From Promethearchaeota archaeon (GTDB lineage Archaea; Asgardarchaeota; Lokiarchaeia; Sigyniarchaeales; SOKP01): a stretch of DNA of 64,000 nt. Position 1 is the first letter of the stretch. Each line of letters begins with the position of its first letter. The translations under genes were made by a program, and so were the position numbers. This document shows, piece after piece, positions 1 through 9,008 of this stretch. The stretch is taken from assembly GCA_019058445.1 (NCBI GenBank), contig JAHPZA010000006.1, forward strand, positions 893,063-957,062, read 5' to 3'. The notes under the pieces are model-generated. The model was given only the letters and a program-made list of their open reading frames with translations. It searched no databases and was not told the origin of the DNA.

Positions 1-226
1 TCTCCTAAGACAATCTGATATTCAATGTATCGCATATTCTCTCATATTAATTGTATTTAAAATAGTTTAAAAAAATAACACAATTATATTAATATCTTTC
101 TAAACCCTCAATTATTTGTATAATAAATCAATACTCGAAAATATAATTTTTTAATGAAGTCATAAGAAATAAAAGAAAAATTAAAAATAAAAAAAAGTAT
201 TTTTAAAAAATTTGTTTTAGATTGAT

Positions 227-1642
227 TTAAATACCAAGTTCTAATAATTTCCTCTTATTTTCAATTGCTTTTTCTTTGTCTATTTGATACATACCATAGA
301 ATATAGCGATACCTATCACCGCAATGATAAAAGGGATTATGGACATAACAAATTTTAACCCAAAAACAGCAGTAGAAGTCTGGTTAGGACCTTTTGCTGG
401 GATATAGCCAAAGTATCCCCATACAATTGCGAAAATAAGTGTTTGGAAAAAATAGATAAATGCCGAAAAGACTCGTAAAATTCCAATGTAAGTTCCCTCT
501 TCTCTTTTACCTGTTTTAGCAGCAGCGTTATCAATACCCTCGGCTTGAACTACATTAAAGATTATTCCCCAGCAAGCACTATAGCTTATACCGATAAGAC
601 CAAATACAATAGCAGCACTCAAATAGTCAGTTACAAAAAAGAATGCTAGGTAGACGAATGCAGCTGAGGCAAGAGCGAGGATATACGACTTTTTTATGCC
701 AATTTTTCTCGGTAATTTAACCCATAAAGGCACTGAGATAAAAGCAAATGCAAGAGCTAATAAATTTGGTAGGACCATCACTTCTATGCCTAAACCTAAC
801 CCATGTAGTATGAAAAAGCCCATTCCTGCAGAGAAACATAAAGCTGCGATTCCCCATAAAAGAAATGTGATTATTATCGCCATCCAATTTCGATCTTTTA
901 AGACTCGTTTAACAATTTTAACTATTGGCTCATGTTCTTTTTTCTCTTGATCTAATTTTACCCTCAGTTCTATCATTTCAGGCGTTTCACGTACTCCTCT
1001 ACTATAAGGATATATTAATAGATAACAAATTATGGTAATGAAAATTGCAACTCCTAAAAATGCGGCAGGATTAGTTACTCCACCTAAACTCGCAATAATG
1101 AGGGGTATACTAATGGCACCCATGATTTGGGCTATGACAGTTACGAGCATTGTAATTCCGCTAACACTCGCTCGTTGATCATCATATCGGAATAAATCAG
1201 GAAAAAGGGATTGGTGACTAATTTCTCGCAAAGTGGCAAAAGTTTCATACATACACATCATAATAGTAATCCATATGGCCGCTATAAGTACTGAGGTCGA
1301 GATCGGAATAAAAACAAAAAGTAACGGGATCGGTCCAAGAATAGCTCCTATTATAATCCACGGATATCGCTTTCCGTATTTTTTTGTAAATCTTGTGGAT
1401 CGATCTGTAAGATATCCGAGTATGGGATCATTGAATCCGTCTACAATGGAATAAGTAAGGTACATTAACGGTATCCATAATATTGGTATCAAAAGTACCG
1501 CAACGGAGAAGAACTGAATCTGGCCCCACAGACCAAACATTAAAATGCCGAAGAAACTACTTAATGAGAAAAATATTTCTGTCTTTTTATCGGGTCTTCT
1601 AAAGGCGCTTTCAATATCTGCGTCAATCGTTGATTCTGTCAT
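227..1642 (-). CDS. GPH/MelB-like sugar:cation symporter
   Basis: This looks like a 12-helix carrier of the glycoside-pentoside-hexuronide (GPH) branch of the major facilitator superfamily, probably importing a sugar or sugar acid with a cation. The family motif after helix 2 is clear: NDPILGYLTDRS begins at residue 71, followed by a basic loop with YGKRYPW. Hydrophobic segments fill the rest of the 471 residues, a normal length for the family. The open frame reaches back to an ATG at 1657, but the ATG at 1642 gives MTEST...FRRPDKK, which aligns with the start of the paralogue at 1811, so I chose it. It is divergent from that paralogue, with about 170 bp between them. The substrate cannot be read from the sequence. 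Confidence 0.9.
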   Translation of the reverse strand: MTESTIDADIESAFRRPDKKTEIFFSLSSFFGILMFGLWGQIQFFSVAVLLIPILWIPLMYLTYSIVDGFNDPILGYLTDRSTRFTKKYGKRYPWIIIGAILGPIPLLFVFIPISTSVLIAAIWITIMMCMYETFATLREISHQSLFPDLFRYDDQRASVSGITMLVTVIAQIMGAISIPLIIASLGGVTNPAAFLGVAIFITIICYLLIYPYSRGVRETPEMIELRVKLDQEKKEHEPIVKIVKRVLKDRNWMAIIITFLLWGIAALCFSAGMGFFILHGLGLGIEVMVLPNLLALAFAFISVPLWVKLPRKIGIKKSYILALASAAFVYLAFFFVTDYLSAAIVFGLIGISYSACWGIIFNVVQAEGIDNAAAKTGKREEGTYIGILRVFSAFIYFFQTLIFAIVWGYFGYIPAKGPNQTSTAVFGLKFVMSIIPFIIAVIGIAIFYGMYQIDKEKAIENKRKLLELGI

Positions 1643-1810
1643 GATTTTAACTTCCATTAAGTTTTTTTAATAACACTATTTTTGATTTTGATTTTATACT
1701 ATAATAAAGTTTTCCATGATTTTTTTATGTGATAGAAAATAATTTGAAATACATTTAATTAAAAAAATTACACCTTATTTTAAAAAAAATTTTAAAGAGA
1801 AATAACTGAT
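1643..1810. promoter_or_regulatory. Divergent intergenic region between two GPH transporter genes
   Basis: This AT-rich spacer separates two divergently transcribed paralogous transporters and must carry both promoters. It has long A/T runs suitable for TATA elements, but no unique box can be fixed by eye. No GGAGG-type ribosome binding site precedes either ATG. Any shared regulator site for the sugar island could lie here, but I see no convincing inverted repeat. Confidence 0.35.
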
Positions 1811-3232
1811 ATGACAGCAATTTTTTCTGAAGATGATGAAAATATCCAAGGAATGTTTAAACGGCCTGACAAAAAGCAAGAGATAGGATTTGCACTTTCT
1901 TCATTTTACATTCTCTTGTTTGGTATGTGGGGTTCTCTTCAATTTTATGCGGTAACGATCCTTTTAATTCCGATATTCATAATTCCTATTATATATCTCA
2001 TTTATTCCATAGTTGATGGTTTTAATGATCCTCTTATTGGGTATTTAACAGATCGATCCACAAGATTTACTGAGAAATATGGAAAAAGATACCCCTGGAT
2101 CATAATAGGAAGTATTCTGGCCCCTATACCGCTCATTCTCGCTTTTATTCCGATTTTTAATTCAGTGATCTTAGCCGTAATTTGGTTAACTGTAATGATG
2201 TGTGTATTTGAAACCTTAGCAACCCTTAGAGAGATAAATCAAGAAGCTCTCTTCCCAGATTTATTCCGATACGAAGATCAAAGGTCGACTGTTTTAGGAT
2301 ATGGAATGTTTTTTACCCTAGTAGCTCAGTTCATAGCGGCTATTACGATCCCATTGATTATTTATCTCTTAGGGGGAGCTACTGAGTCAATCGCGTTTAT
2401 CGGTACGGCCATTTATATCATCATTTTAACATATATAGTGCTAGTACCTTATGCGCTCTGGGGTGTTAAAGAATCAGAGGAAATGAAACAAAGAAGAGTA
2501 AAATTAGATCAAGAGCTTAAAGGGCATGAACCTGTATTAAAAACAGTAAAGAGAGTTTTGAAAGATAGGAACTGGATGGGGCTTGTTATTTCATTCCTTA
2601 TCTGGGGTACGGGAGGACTTTGTTTTATAGGAGGGATGAATTATTTTGTACTCCATTATCTCGGATTGGGAATAGAAGCAACTATTTTACCTGGTTTTAT
2701 ACTTATCACTAGTGCGGTGGTAACAATACCTTTCTGGGTTAAATTGGCAAGAAAAATTAGCGCTAAAAATTTGAATATTATAGGAATGAGTTTATCTGCC
2801 ATTGGATTCTTTGTTTATTTTTTTGTTAATGATTACACTGGGATTGTTATTATGAGTGCTTTCATGGGAATTGTATGGAGTGGTAACTGGGGAATTGTTG
2901 GTAGAATGGTGCAAGCACAAGCAATTGATAATGCTTCTGTTACAAATGGTAAACGTGAAGAAGCTACATATCAAGGAATCCTTCGTGTATTTTCGGCATT
3001 TACTTACTTCTTCCAAAGTTTGATTTTTGTAATTGTGTGGACACTAACTGGCTATAACCCTGAGAGAAGAGCTAATCAAACTGAGCTTGCAAGATTAGGA
3101 TTGAAATTGAATATATCATTAATTCCAGCTTCCCTTGCATTAGTGGCAATCATAATCTTTGTAATTATGTATACTATAAATAAAGAAAAGGCACTTCTAA
3201 ACAAAAAGAAACTAGTTGAGATGGGACTGTAA
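1811..3232 (+). CDS. GPH/MelB-like sugar:cation symporter (paralogue of the 227 gene)
   Basis: A 473-residue, 12-helix GPH-family carrier. The NDPLIGYLTDRS motif starts near residue 72 and is followed by YGKRYPW. A second conserved region, NGKREEATYQGILR, lies near the start of helix 11 and matches the corresponding NGKREEGTYIGILR-like segment of the neighbouring divergent gene. The two proteins align along their whole length, so they arose by duplication. The gene begins with ATG and is followed 75 bp later by a sulfatase-fold hydrolase on the same strand, suggesting that it may import the product or substrate of that enzyme. The sugar specificity is unknown. Confidence 0.9.
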   Translation: MTAIFSEDDENIQGMFKRPDKKQEIGFALSSFYILLFGMWGSLQFYAVTILLIPIFIIPIIYLIYSIVDGFNDPLIGYLTDRSTRFTEKYGKRYPWIIIGSILAPIPLILAFIPIFNSVILAVIWLTVMMCVFETLATLREINQEALFPDLFRYEDQRSTVLGYGMFFTLVAQFIAAITIPLIIYLLGGATESIAFIGTAIYIIILTYIVLVPYALWGVKESEEMKQRRVKLDQELKGHEPVLKTVKRVLKDRNWMGLVISFLIWGTGGLCFIGGMNYFVLHYLGLGIEATILPGFILITSAVVTIPFWVKLARKISAKNLNIIGMSLSAIGFFVYFFVNDYTGIVIMSAFMGIVWSGNWGIVGRMVQAQAIDNASVTNGKREEATYQGILRVFSAFTYFFQSLIFVIVWTLTGYNPERRANQTELARLGLKLNISLIPASLALVAIIIFVIMYTINKEKALLNKKKLVEMGL

Positions 3233-3307
3233 ATCATACTTGACTATATCCTTTTTTTATAAAAATACATAAAAAATTTTTAAAAACAATTAAGAATTTG
3301 CCTAAGT

Positions 3308-4738
3308 ATGAAAATATTCCTAATTATATTTGACACATTACGAAAAGACCATACAGGTAAGACTTATGGAAATAATTGGATAAAAACACCTCATTTTGAT
3401 GCTTTTGCAAAAGATTCTATAGTATTTGATAAAGCATATCCTGAATCATTGCCCACAATTCCTGTTCGGAGAGCGATACATACCGGAATACGAACTTTTC
3501 CCTTTAATCATAAAAGACCAGAGCTCAGAACAGATGATATTGTTAAAATTCCAGGATGGCATCCAATACCCCCTCAGCAGACTCATTTGGCGGAATATAT
3601 GAAAAAACAAGGCTTTATCTCATCTTTTATAACAAGTACTTATCACCAATTTAAACCTAATATGAATTTTCATATTGGATTCGATCAATGGAATTGGATA
3701 AGAGGCCATGAAGGTGATAAATTTAGGGTTATATTTCGGGAAGGAGGTAAAAAGCTCAAACAAATACTTAAGGAACACACAGTTAAGGATCTTGCAGGAA
3801 GAGCTTATCAAAGGAGTGTCTTGAAAACTCACTTTTCTAATGTTCAAGGAAGAAAAGAGGAAAATGACTATTTTCCTGGTCAAACTTTCAATAAAGCAGT
3901 AGAGTTTGTGAAGGATAGTTTAAAGTTCAAAAATGTGTTTTGTTGTGTAGATGAATTTGATCCGCATGAACCATGGGACCCACCTCAAAATTATCGTGAT
4001 CTCTATACTGATAAAACCTATAATAGTAAAAAAATTGTCACTCCCGCTTATAGAAGAGATATCGACTATCTTACTGAAGAGGAATTGAAATATATGAGAG
4101 GTTGTTATGCGGGTGAAGTTTCTATGTGTGATAATTGGTTCGGCTTTTTTATCAATGAACTTAAAAGCATGGAATTGTATGAAGATTCATTAATTATTTT
4201 AATAAGTGATCACGGACACAGTATAGGAGAGCATAATGCTACTGGTAAAATTCCATTTAATATTTATCCTGAATTGGTTGATATTCCATTAATGATAAAA
4301 CCCCCCGGTGGTCTTAACGGTCCAAAAAGAATTAAAAAACCTTATGTATATGATCATGATCTTTTACCTACAATCTTTGGATTCTTAGATCAAGACAAAC
4401 CTAATGTGTTTGAAGGTATAGATCTCTCTATCTTTACTGAACAAAATGATCAATTTATTGAAAACCGAGATTATATTACCTGTGGATTTCATGCCTTTAC
4501 ATTGTATAAAGATGATCATTATGCATTAATTACCTCTAATAATAAACAATTTCAAAAGTTATTTGATTTATCAAAAGATCCCGATTGGAATGAAAATATT
4601 GCCGAGGATAATCCAGATATTTGCAATGAGCTTTTTCAAGTAATAGAGGAGGATGCAAAAGGGGAACTTCTTATGGAAGAGGAGTCGCAATTGTGGAAAT
4701 CAACAGAATGGTACTCAGAAAAAAAAGCCAGCGATTAA
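3308..4738 (+). CDS. Sulfatase-fold hydrolase with Thr at the nucleophile position
   Basis: A 476-residue member of the alkaline phosphatase/arylsulfatase superfamily. The metal-binding start is IIFDTLRKDH (Asp9). The region equivalent to the sulfatase signature C/S-x-P-x-R reads T50-I-P52-V-R54-R-A-I-H-T-G, so the residue normally converted to formylglycine is Thr. Later come the second metal motif SDHGHSIGEH and a downstream Lys in ATGKIPF, followed by DIPLMIKPPGG, all typical of sulfatases. There is no signal peptide, so it probably acts in the cytoplasm on an imported compound. Thr nucleophiles are known in phosphodiesterases and phosphomutases of the same superfamily, so phosphate- or phosphonate-ester cleavage is as likely as sulfate release. 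No formylglycine-generating enzyme is encoded nearby. Confidence 0.85.
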   Translation: MKIFLIIFDTLRKDHTGKTYGNNWIKTPHFDAFAKDSIVFDKAYPESLPTIPVRRAIHTGIRTFPFNHKRPELRTDDIVKIPGWHPIPPQQTHLAEYMKKQGFISSFITSTYHQFKPNMNFHIGFDQWNWIRGHEGDKFRVIFREGGKKLKQILKEHTVKDLAGRAYQRSVLKTHFSNVQGRKEENDYFPGQTFNKAVEFVKDSLKFKNVFCCVDEFDPHEPWDPPQNYRDLYTDKTYNSKKIVTPAYRRDIDYLTEEELKYMRGCYAGEVSMCDNWFGFFINELKSMELYEDSLIILISDHGHSIGEHNATGKIPFNIYPELVDIPLMIKPPGGLNGPKRIKKPYVYDHDLLPTIFGFLDQDKPNVFEGIDLSIFTEQNDQFIENRDYITCGFHAFTLYKDDHYALITSNNKQFQKLFDLSKDPDWNENIAEDNPDICNELFQVIEEDAKGELLMEEESQLWKSTEWYSEKKASD

Positions 4739-4786
4739 TAATGTATACTAAAGATATTTATATTAATTAATTTCTTTATTTTTTTT

Positions 4787-5386
4787 ATGCCTAAACCTAA
4801 GTCTGAGGAGTGGTTTAATCAGATTAAAAAAAACATACGAGACACTTTTCAGAATATCACAAGTGAAATTCTAGATATCTTTGAAGAACGTCCTTCTTAT
4901 GTTCAAATGAGATTGCCGGTTGAGAAAATTACACAAGAGTTTGAGGATTCTTTAAAGAATAAAAATGAACATAATATAGTTCATGCGGAGATACGGGAAG
5001 CTTCAGGGGATGATATTGAGAAAATATTTAAGATATATAATAAAGCATGGCAATCCACTTCAATGCCATTTCGACAAGTGGGTGAGGAGACTTTTTCAAA
5101 ATTTCAAAAGCATTTTAAGACCGTTTTTTTGATAGCTAGTGTTGATAGTATTGATGGGGGGTTTATTCTGATCCATTTCGAGGGAAAGAAAAATGATATT
5201 GGGGTAATAAACGGATTAGGAGTCTTGCCTCAATTCCAAAATAAAGGTTTGGGTACTACGCTCGCAATGGCTGCTTGGAATTATTTCAAAGAGAGAGGGG
5301 TTAAGGAGCTAAGGTGCGAAGTTCATAGAGATAATAAAATTCCATATGCGTTTATTAAAGGGCTAGGTTTCGAAGAAATGCTTTAA
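4787..5386 (+). CDS. GNAT-family N-acetyltransferase, possibly 3'-frameshifted
   Basis: This encodes 199 residues with a GNAT fold in the C-terminal two thirds. The acetyl-CoA loop is visible as LGVLPQFQNKGLGTTLA, followed by the C-terminal strand-helix AYAFIKGLGFEE-like segment (here PYAFIKGLGFEEML). The first 60 residues form an additional N-terminal region shared with the next gene. It ends abruptly after GFEEML, while the paralogue continues for about 12 residues. Shifting one base forward at about 5378 would read on for 15 more codons to a stop at 5424-5426, so a frameshift at the very end is possible but unproven. The substrate is unknown; a metabolite or protein amine is likely. Confidence 0.8.
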   Translation: MPKPKSEEWFNQIKKNIRDTFQNITSEILDIFEERPSYVQMRLPVEKITQEFEDSLKNKNEHNIVHAEIREASGDDIEKIFKIYNKAWQSTSMPFRQVGEETFSKFQKHFKTVFLIASVDSIDGGFILIHFEGKKNDIGVINGLGVLPQFQNKGLGTTLAMAAWNYFKERGVKELRCEVHRDNKIPYAFIKGLGFEEML

Positions 5387-5518
5387 AGGAACCGTCCTTG
5401 AGTTTATAAGAGGAGATTATAAATAATAAAAGAACGAATCACAAATTAGAATTTAGTTTAAACTTATATTACCACGTCTTAATATATCTAATAAAATTAC
5501 AAATACTATTTGATATGT

Positions 5519-6145
5519 ATGTCAGATGAACAATCCAAGAGTCGGTTTAGTCTAAAAAAGAATAGGGTGAGAAGTGCTTTTCAACATGTTATTGATGGAA
5601 TTACAGGATTATTTTACAGTAGAATAGATTATATCCAAATGAGGTTACCAGTTAATAAGATAACAAAGGAATTCGAGGATTCATTAAGAGAGAAAATTGA
5701 GCATAATGTAGTTCATGCCAAAATCCGCGAAGCAAGCGAAAAAGATATTGAGCATATAATGAAAGTATATGATCTTGCCTGGCATTCGAGTCCAATGCCA
5801 ATTAGGGAGGTAGGCAAAGATACTTTCTTAAAAATTTACAAAGAATCTACTTCGGTATTTTTAATCGCAAGTATCGATTCCACGGATGCTGGTTTCATTC
5901 TTCTTGATTACGAGGGAAGGAATAATGAAATTGGAATAATTGGAGGTTTAGGTGTATTACCGAATTTCCAGCATAAAGGCCTTGGTACTATTTTAGCAAT
6001 TGCAGCATGGGATCATTTTAAACAAAAAGGAGCTAAGGAGCTAAGATGTGAGGTCTATAAGGATAATATGATACCATATGCTTTCATAAAGAGCCTTGGC
6101 TTTGAAGAATTTTCCAGGAGTATTGATGGTCATTTAATGAAGTAA
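5519..6145 (+). CDS. GNAT-family N-acetyltransferase (paralogue of the 4787 gene)
   Basis: A 208-residue GNAT protein, closely similar throughout to the preceding gene, including the shared motifs YIQMRLPV, KITKEFEDSL and HNVVHAKIREAS. The acetyl-CoA binding segment is LGVLPNFQHKGLGTILA, and the C-terminal part is PYAFIKSLGFEEFSRS. The frame can be opened from a TTG at 5510, but the ATG at 5519 (MSDEQSKS) is the more natural start. With the upstream gene it forms a tandem duplication, about 130 bp apart. No partner toxin or target protein is evident next to it. Confidence 0.85.
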   Translation: MSDEQSKSRFSLKKNRVRSAFQHVIDGITGLFYSRIDYIQMRLPVNKITKEFEDSLREKIEHNVVHAKIREASEKDIEHIMKVYDLAWHSSPMPIREVGKDTFLKIYKESTSVFLIASIDSTDAGFILLDYEGRNNEIGIIGGLGVLPNFQHKGLGTILAIAAWDHFKQKGAKELRCEVYKDNMIPYAFIKSLGFEEFSRSIDGHLMK

Positions 6146-6257
6146 ATTTTTCAATTATTCAACCTTTCTATGATATAGAGTCAGGGAACATTGTAAAAAT
6201 TTTTAATCTCAGATAAATTTTAAAGAATAATATCAAAAATTAGACTTTTTTTATAAA

Positions 6258-7514
6258 ATGTTAAAGGTAGGCATTATAGGGACTGGAGATATTGCGGATT
6301 TAAATATTCTCGGTTATATCCACTCTCAAGATACAGAGCTCGTTGCGGTCTCTGACATAAATGTTGATCGAACTAAAAAGAAATTGGCAATGTGGAACTT
6401 ACAGTCTTTAAGAATTTATGAGGATTATAAACAAATGGTTGATCGGGAAGATCTAGATATCGTAGAAATTTTAACTCCGCATGATTTACACGCTCCTATG
6501 ACTGAATATTGTGCTAAAGCAGGAGTACCAGGCATATCTGTTCAGAAACCTCTTTCCAATACGATTGCAGATTGTGATAAGATAATCCAAGCATGTAGTG
6601 AAGAAAATGTGAAATTGAAGTTATTTGAAAATTTCAGATTTTATCCCGTCTATTTAAGAGCAAAAAAATTATTAGACCAAGGAATAATAGGAGAACAATT
6701 AAATTTTAGATTAAAGAATATTTTAACAGGGGGTCCAGGAGGGGTTGCATCTGATGATCTGAGGGGATGGTTATGGCGTATTGATATAGACAGATGTGGT
6801 GGAGGTCCTGAAGTGTACGATGATGGACAACATAAATTTTCATTAGCATTATGGTTAATGAATCAATCAAATGTTGAAAAAGTATATAGTTGGATAAATT
6901 ATTTTACTGGAGTTATCGACAGCCCTGCTAATATTCTATGGAAATATCCCTCTAAAAATCCCGATGATCCCCCTAAATATGGTTCAATGGAATTTACATG
7001 GGCTGCCAATCTTTATTATCCCTCTAATTATTATGGAATTGACGAATTCATCGAAATATCAGGTACAAAAGGAATAATGTGGATAAATCAATGTACTTCT
7101 GGAGGGAATTATGTTTCGAAATCACCTCAGTATCCTCCAATTGTTGTCTATGTTGATGGAGAAGTTAAAACCTATGGGGAAGATTTACCACGAGATTGGC
7201 GATATTCTTTTATAAATTCTACAGAACATTTCATTGAAGTTATGAAAACTGGACGAGGGGAACCAATCTATACAGGAGAACAGGGAAAGGCACTCTGTAT
7301 TTTTGCTAAAATGCCATATATTTCAGATCAACGGGGAGAAATTGTTTATTGGGAAGAAATGACAGCAAAAAATGAAGAAAAAGGGTTTTGTGCTGTAGAA
7401 AAATCTGAAGATGCAGATCCTAGTGGATTACATAGATTTACTAGAAGAAAAAGTAGAGATTTAAAAAATGGAATAAAGCAAGGATTAAAATGTATCGATT
7501 TTGAATACAAGTAA
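6258..7514 (+). CDS. Gfo/Idh/MocA-family NAD(P)-dependent sugar oxidoreductase
   Basis: A 418-residue oxidoreductase of the glucose-fructose oxidoreductase/inositol dehydrogenase family. An N-terminal Rossmann fold starts with VGIIGTGDIA (residues 4-13). The catalytic Lys region, usually EKP, reads Q96-K97-P98. The C-terminal substrate domain carries CGGGPEVYDDGQH with D188/D189 and His192, the expected catalytic Asp and His. The family oxidises or reduces sugars, inositols or their acids. It is the first of a tandem pair with the 7672 gene, and the transporter at 9009 follows, suggesting uptake and oxidation of a cyclic or open sugar. Specificity cannot be inferred. Confidence 0.9.
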   Translation: MLKVGIIGTGDIADLNILGYIHSQDTELVAVSDINVDRTKKKLAMWNLQSLRIYEDYKQMVDREDLDIVEILTPHDLHAPMTEYCAKAGVPGISVQKPLSNTIADCDKIIQACSEENVKLKLFENFRFYPVYLRAKKLLDQGIIGEQLNFRLKNILTGGPGGVASDDLRGWLWRIDIDRCGGGPEVYDDGQHKFSLALWLMNQSNVEKVYSWINYFTGVIDSPANILWKYPSKNPDDPPKYGSMEFTWAANLYYPSNYYGIDEFIEISGTKGIMWINQCTSGGNYVSKSPQYPPIVVYVDGEVKTYGEDLPRDWRYSFINSTEHFIEVMKTGRGEPIYTGEQGKALCIFAKMPYISDQRGEIVYWEEMTAKNEEKGFCAVEKSEDADPSGLHRFTRRKSRDLKNGIKQGLKCIDFEYK

Positions 7515-7671
7515 GATATTAATATGAAATAAGCTCGAATATGAGTTTAATCAGCGTTTAATTAAGTAATTTTCCTCTTTTACCTTCAAAAACATCATCA
7601 ATCATATTTGTAAAACTTTTTAATACTAAGCATATTAATACGATTAATTTAATCATTAATTTTATTTAATT

Positions 7672-8931
7672 ATGTTAAGAGTGGGGATAATTGGTTGTGG
7701 AGATATTGCAGATCTAAACATTTTAGGCTATATCCATTCATATGATACCGAAATAGTTGCTGTTTCTGACATTGATACAGAATGTGCTAAACAAAAATTA
7801 GCGAAATGGAATTTACGGTCATTAAAACTTTATAAGGATTATAAGCAAATGATCGATAAAGAAGATCTTGATATTGTGGAAATTCTCACACCTCATGATT
7901 TACATGGCCCTATGACAGAATATTGTGCTAAAGCAGGTGTACCGGGTATATCTGTGCAAAAACCTATGGCACATTCTATTTCTGACTGTGATAGAATGAT
8001 TGAAATTTGTAAAGATGAAAAAGTGAGATTGAAATTATTTGAAAATTTCAGATTTTATCCGGTATATCTTAGAGCAAAAGAGCTATTGGATCAGGGGTTA
8101 ATAGGAGAGCTTTTAAATTTTAGAATAGTTACTATAGGAACCGGAGGCCCGAGTTGGCCGCTTACATTAAGGGCAAATTTATGGCGAACTGAAGTAGATA
8201 GATGTGGCGGAGGTGCAATGATTTATGATGATGGACAGCATAAATTTTCCATGGCGCTTTGGTTAATGAATCAGGAAAGGGTTGAAAAAGTCTATTGTTG
8301 GGTTGATTATTTCATGGGCGTTATTGATCTACCTGCAAATATTTTCTGGAAATATCCCAGCAAAAATAATGAAGACCTCCCAAAATATGGCTCGATGGAA
8401 TTTTCTCTTGCATCTAATCTGTATTATCCTTCTAATTACTATAATTGTGATGAATTTATCGAGATTTCGGGCACAAAAGGAATAATGTGGATAAATCAAT
8501 GTACTTCTGGAGGGAATTTCGTTTCTAAATCACCCCAGTATCCTCCGATTGTTGTATACATTAATGGGGATGTTGAGACATACGGAGAGAAGTTGCCAAG
8601 AGATTGGAGATATTCTTTTATTAATTCCACATTGCATTTTATTGAAGTAGTTAAAACTAAAAAGGATGAGCCAATTTATACGGGCGAGCAAGGAAGAAAT
8701 TTATGTGTTTTTGCTAAAATGCCTCAAATGTCGGATCAGCGCAGGGATACTGTATATTGGGATGAATTAACAGCTGAAAATGAAGAAAAAGGTTTATGTA
8801 CTATTAAAAACCCCGAAGAAGCGGATGAGAGTGGAATATCCAAGTTTTTTATACGAAATAATAAAGATTTTAGGAAAGGCAAAAAACAAGGATTAATCCA
8901 TAAGAAGCTTGAATTTGAATATGACAAATAA
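7672..8931 (+). CDS. Gfo/Idh/MocA-family oxidoreductase (tandem paralogue)
   Basis: A 419-residue protein closely similar to the product of the 6258 gene from end to end. It has the Rossmann motif VGIIGCGDIA, the catalytic stretch GISVQKPMA with Lys97, and the substrate-domain motif YDDGQHKFSMALWL. Long identical blocks such as ISGTKGIMWINQCTSGGN indicate fairly recent duplication. The region of residues 156-170, next to the active site, differs most (GTGGPSWPLT against GGPGGVASDD), so the two copies may act on different substrates. It is followed 77 bp later by a GPH transporter on the same strand. Confidence 0.9.
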   Translation: MLRVGIIGCGDIADLNILGYIHSYDTEIVAVSDIDTECAKQKLAKWNLRSLKLYKDYKQMIDKEDLDIVEILTPHDLHGPMTEYCAKAGVPGISVQKPMAHSISDCDRMIEICKDEKVRLKLFENFRFYPVYLRAKELLDQGLIGELLNFRIVTIGTGGPSWPLTLRANLWRTEVDRCGGGAMIYDDGQHKFSMALWLMNQERVEKVYCWVDYFMGVIDLPANIFWKYPSKNNEDLPKYGSMEFSLASNLYYPSNYYNCDEFIEISGTKGIMWINQCTSGGNFVSKSPQYPPIVVYINGDVETYGEKLPRDWRYSFINSTLHFIEVVKTKKDEPIYTGEQGRNLCVFAKMPQMSDQRRDTVYWDELTAENEEKGLCTIKNPEEADESGISKFFIRNNKDFRKGKKQGLIHKKLEFEYDK

Positions 8932-9008
8932 TAATCACATATTTAAGTAGTTAGAAATAATGTTTATCTAAATTATTTATTAAAACAATAAAAACTTAGA
9001 GATGTTCT

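Noticed and set aside
1..226. Possible gene at the left edge
   Set aside because: Only very short frames occur on either strand; the stretch is AT-rich non-coding sequence.
8282..8485. Hydrophobic-looking short frame inside the second oxidoreductase gene
   Set aside because: It lies in another frame of a clearly conserved enzyme and has no start signal.
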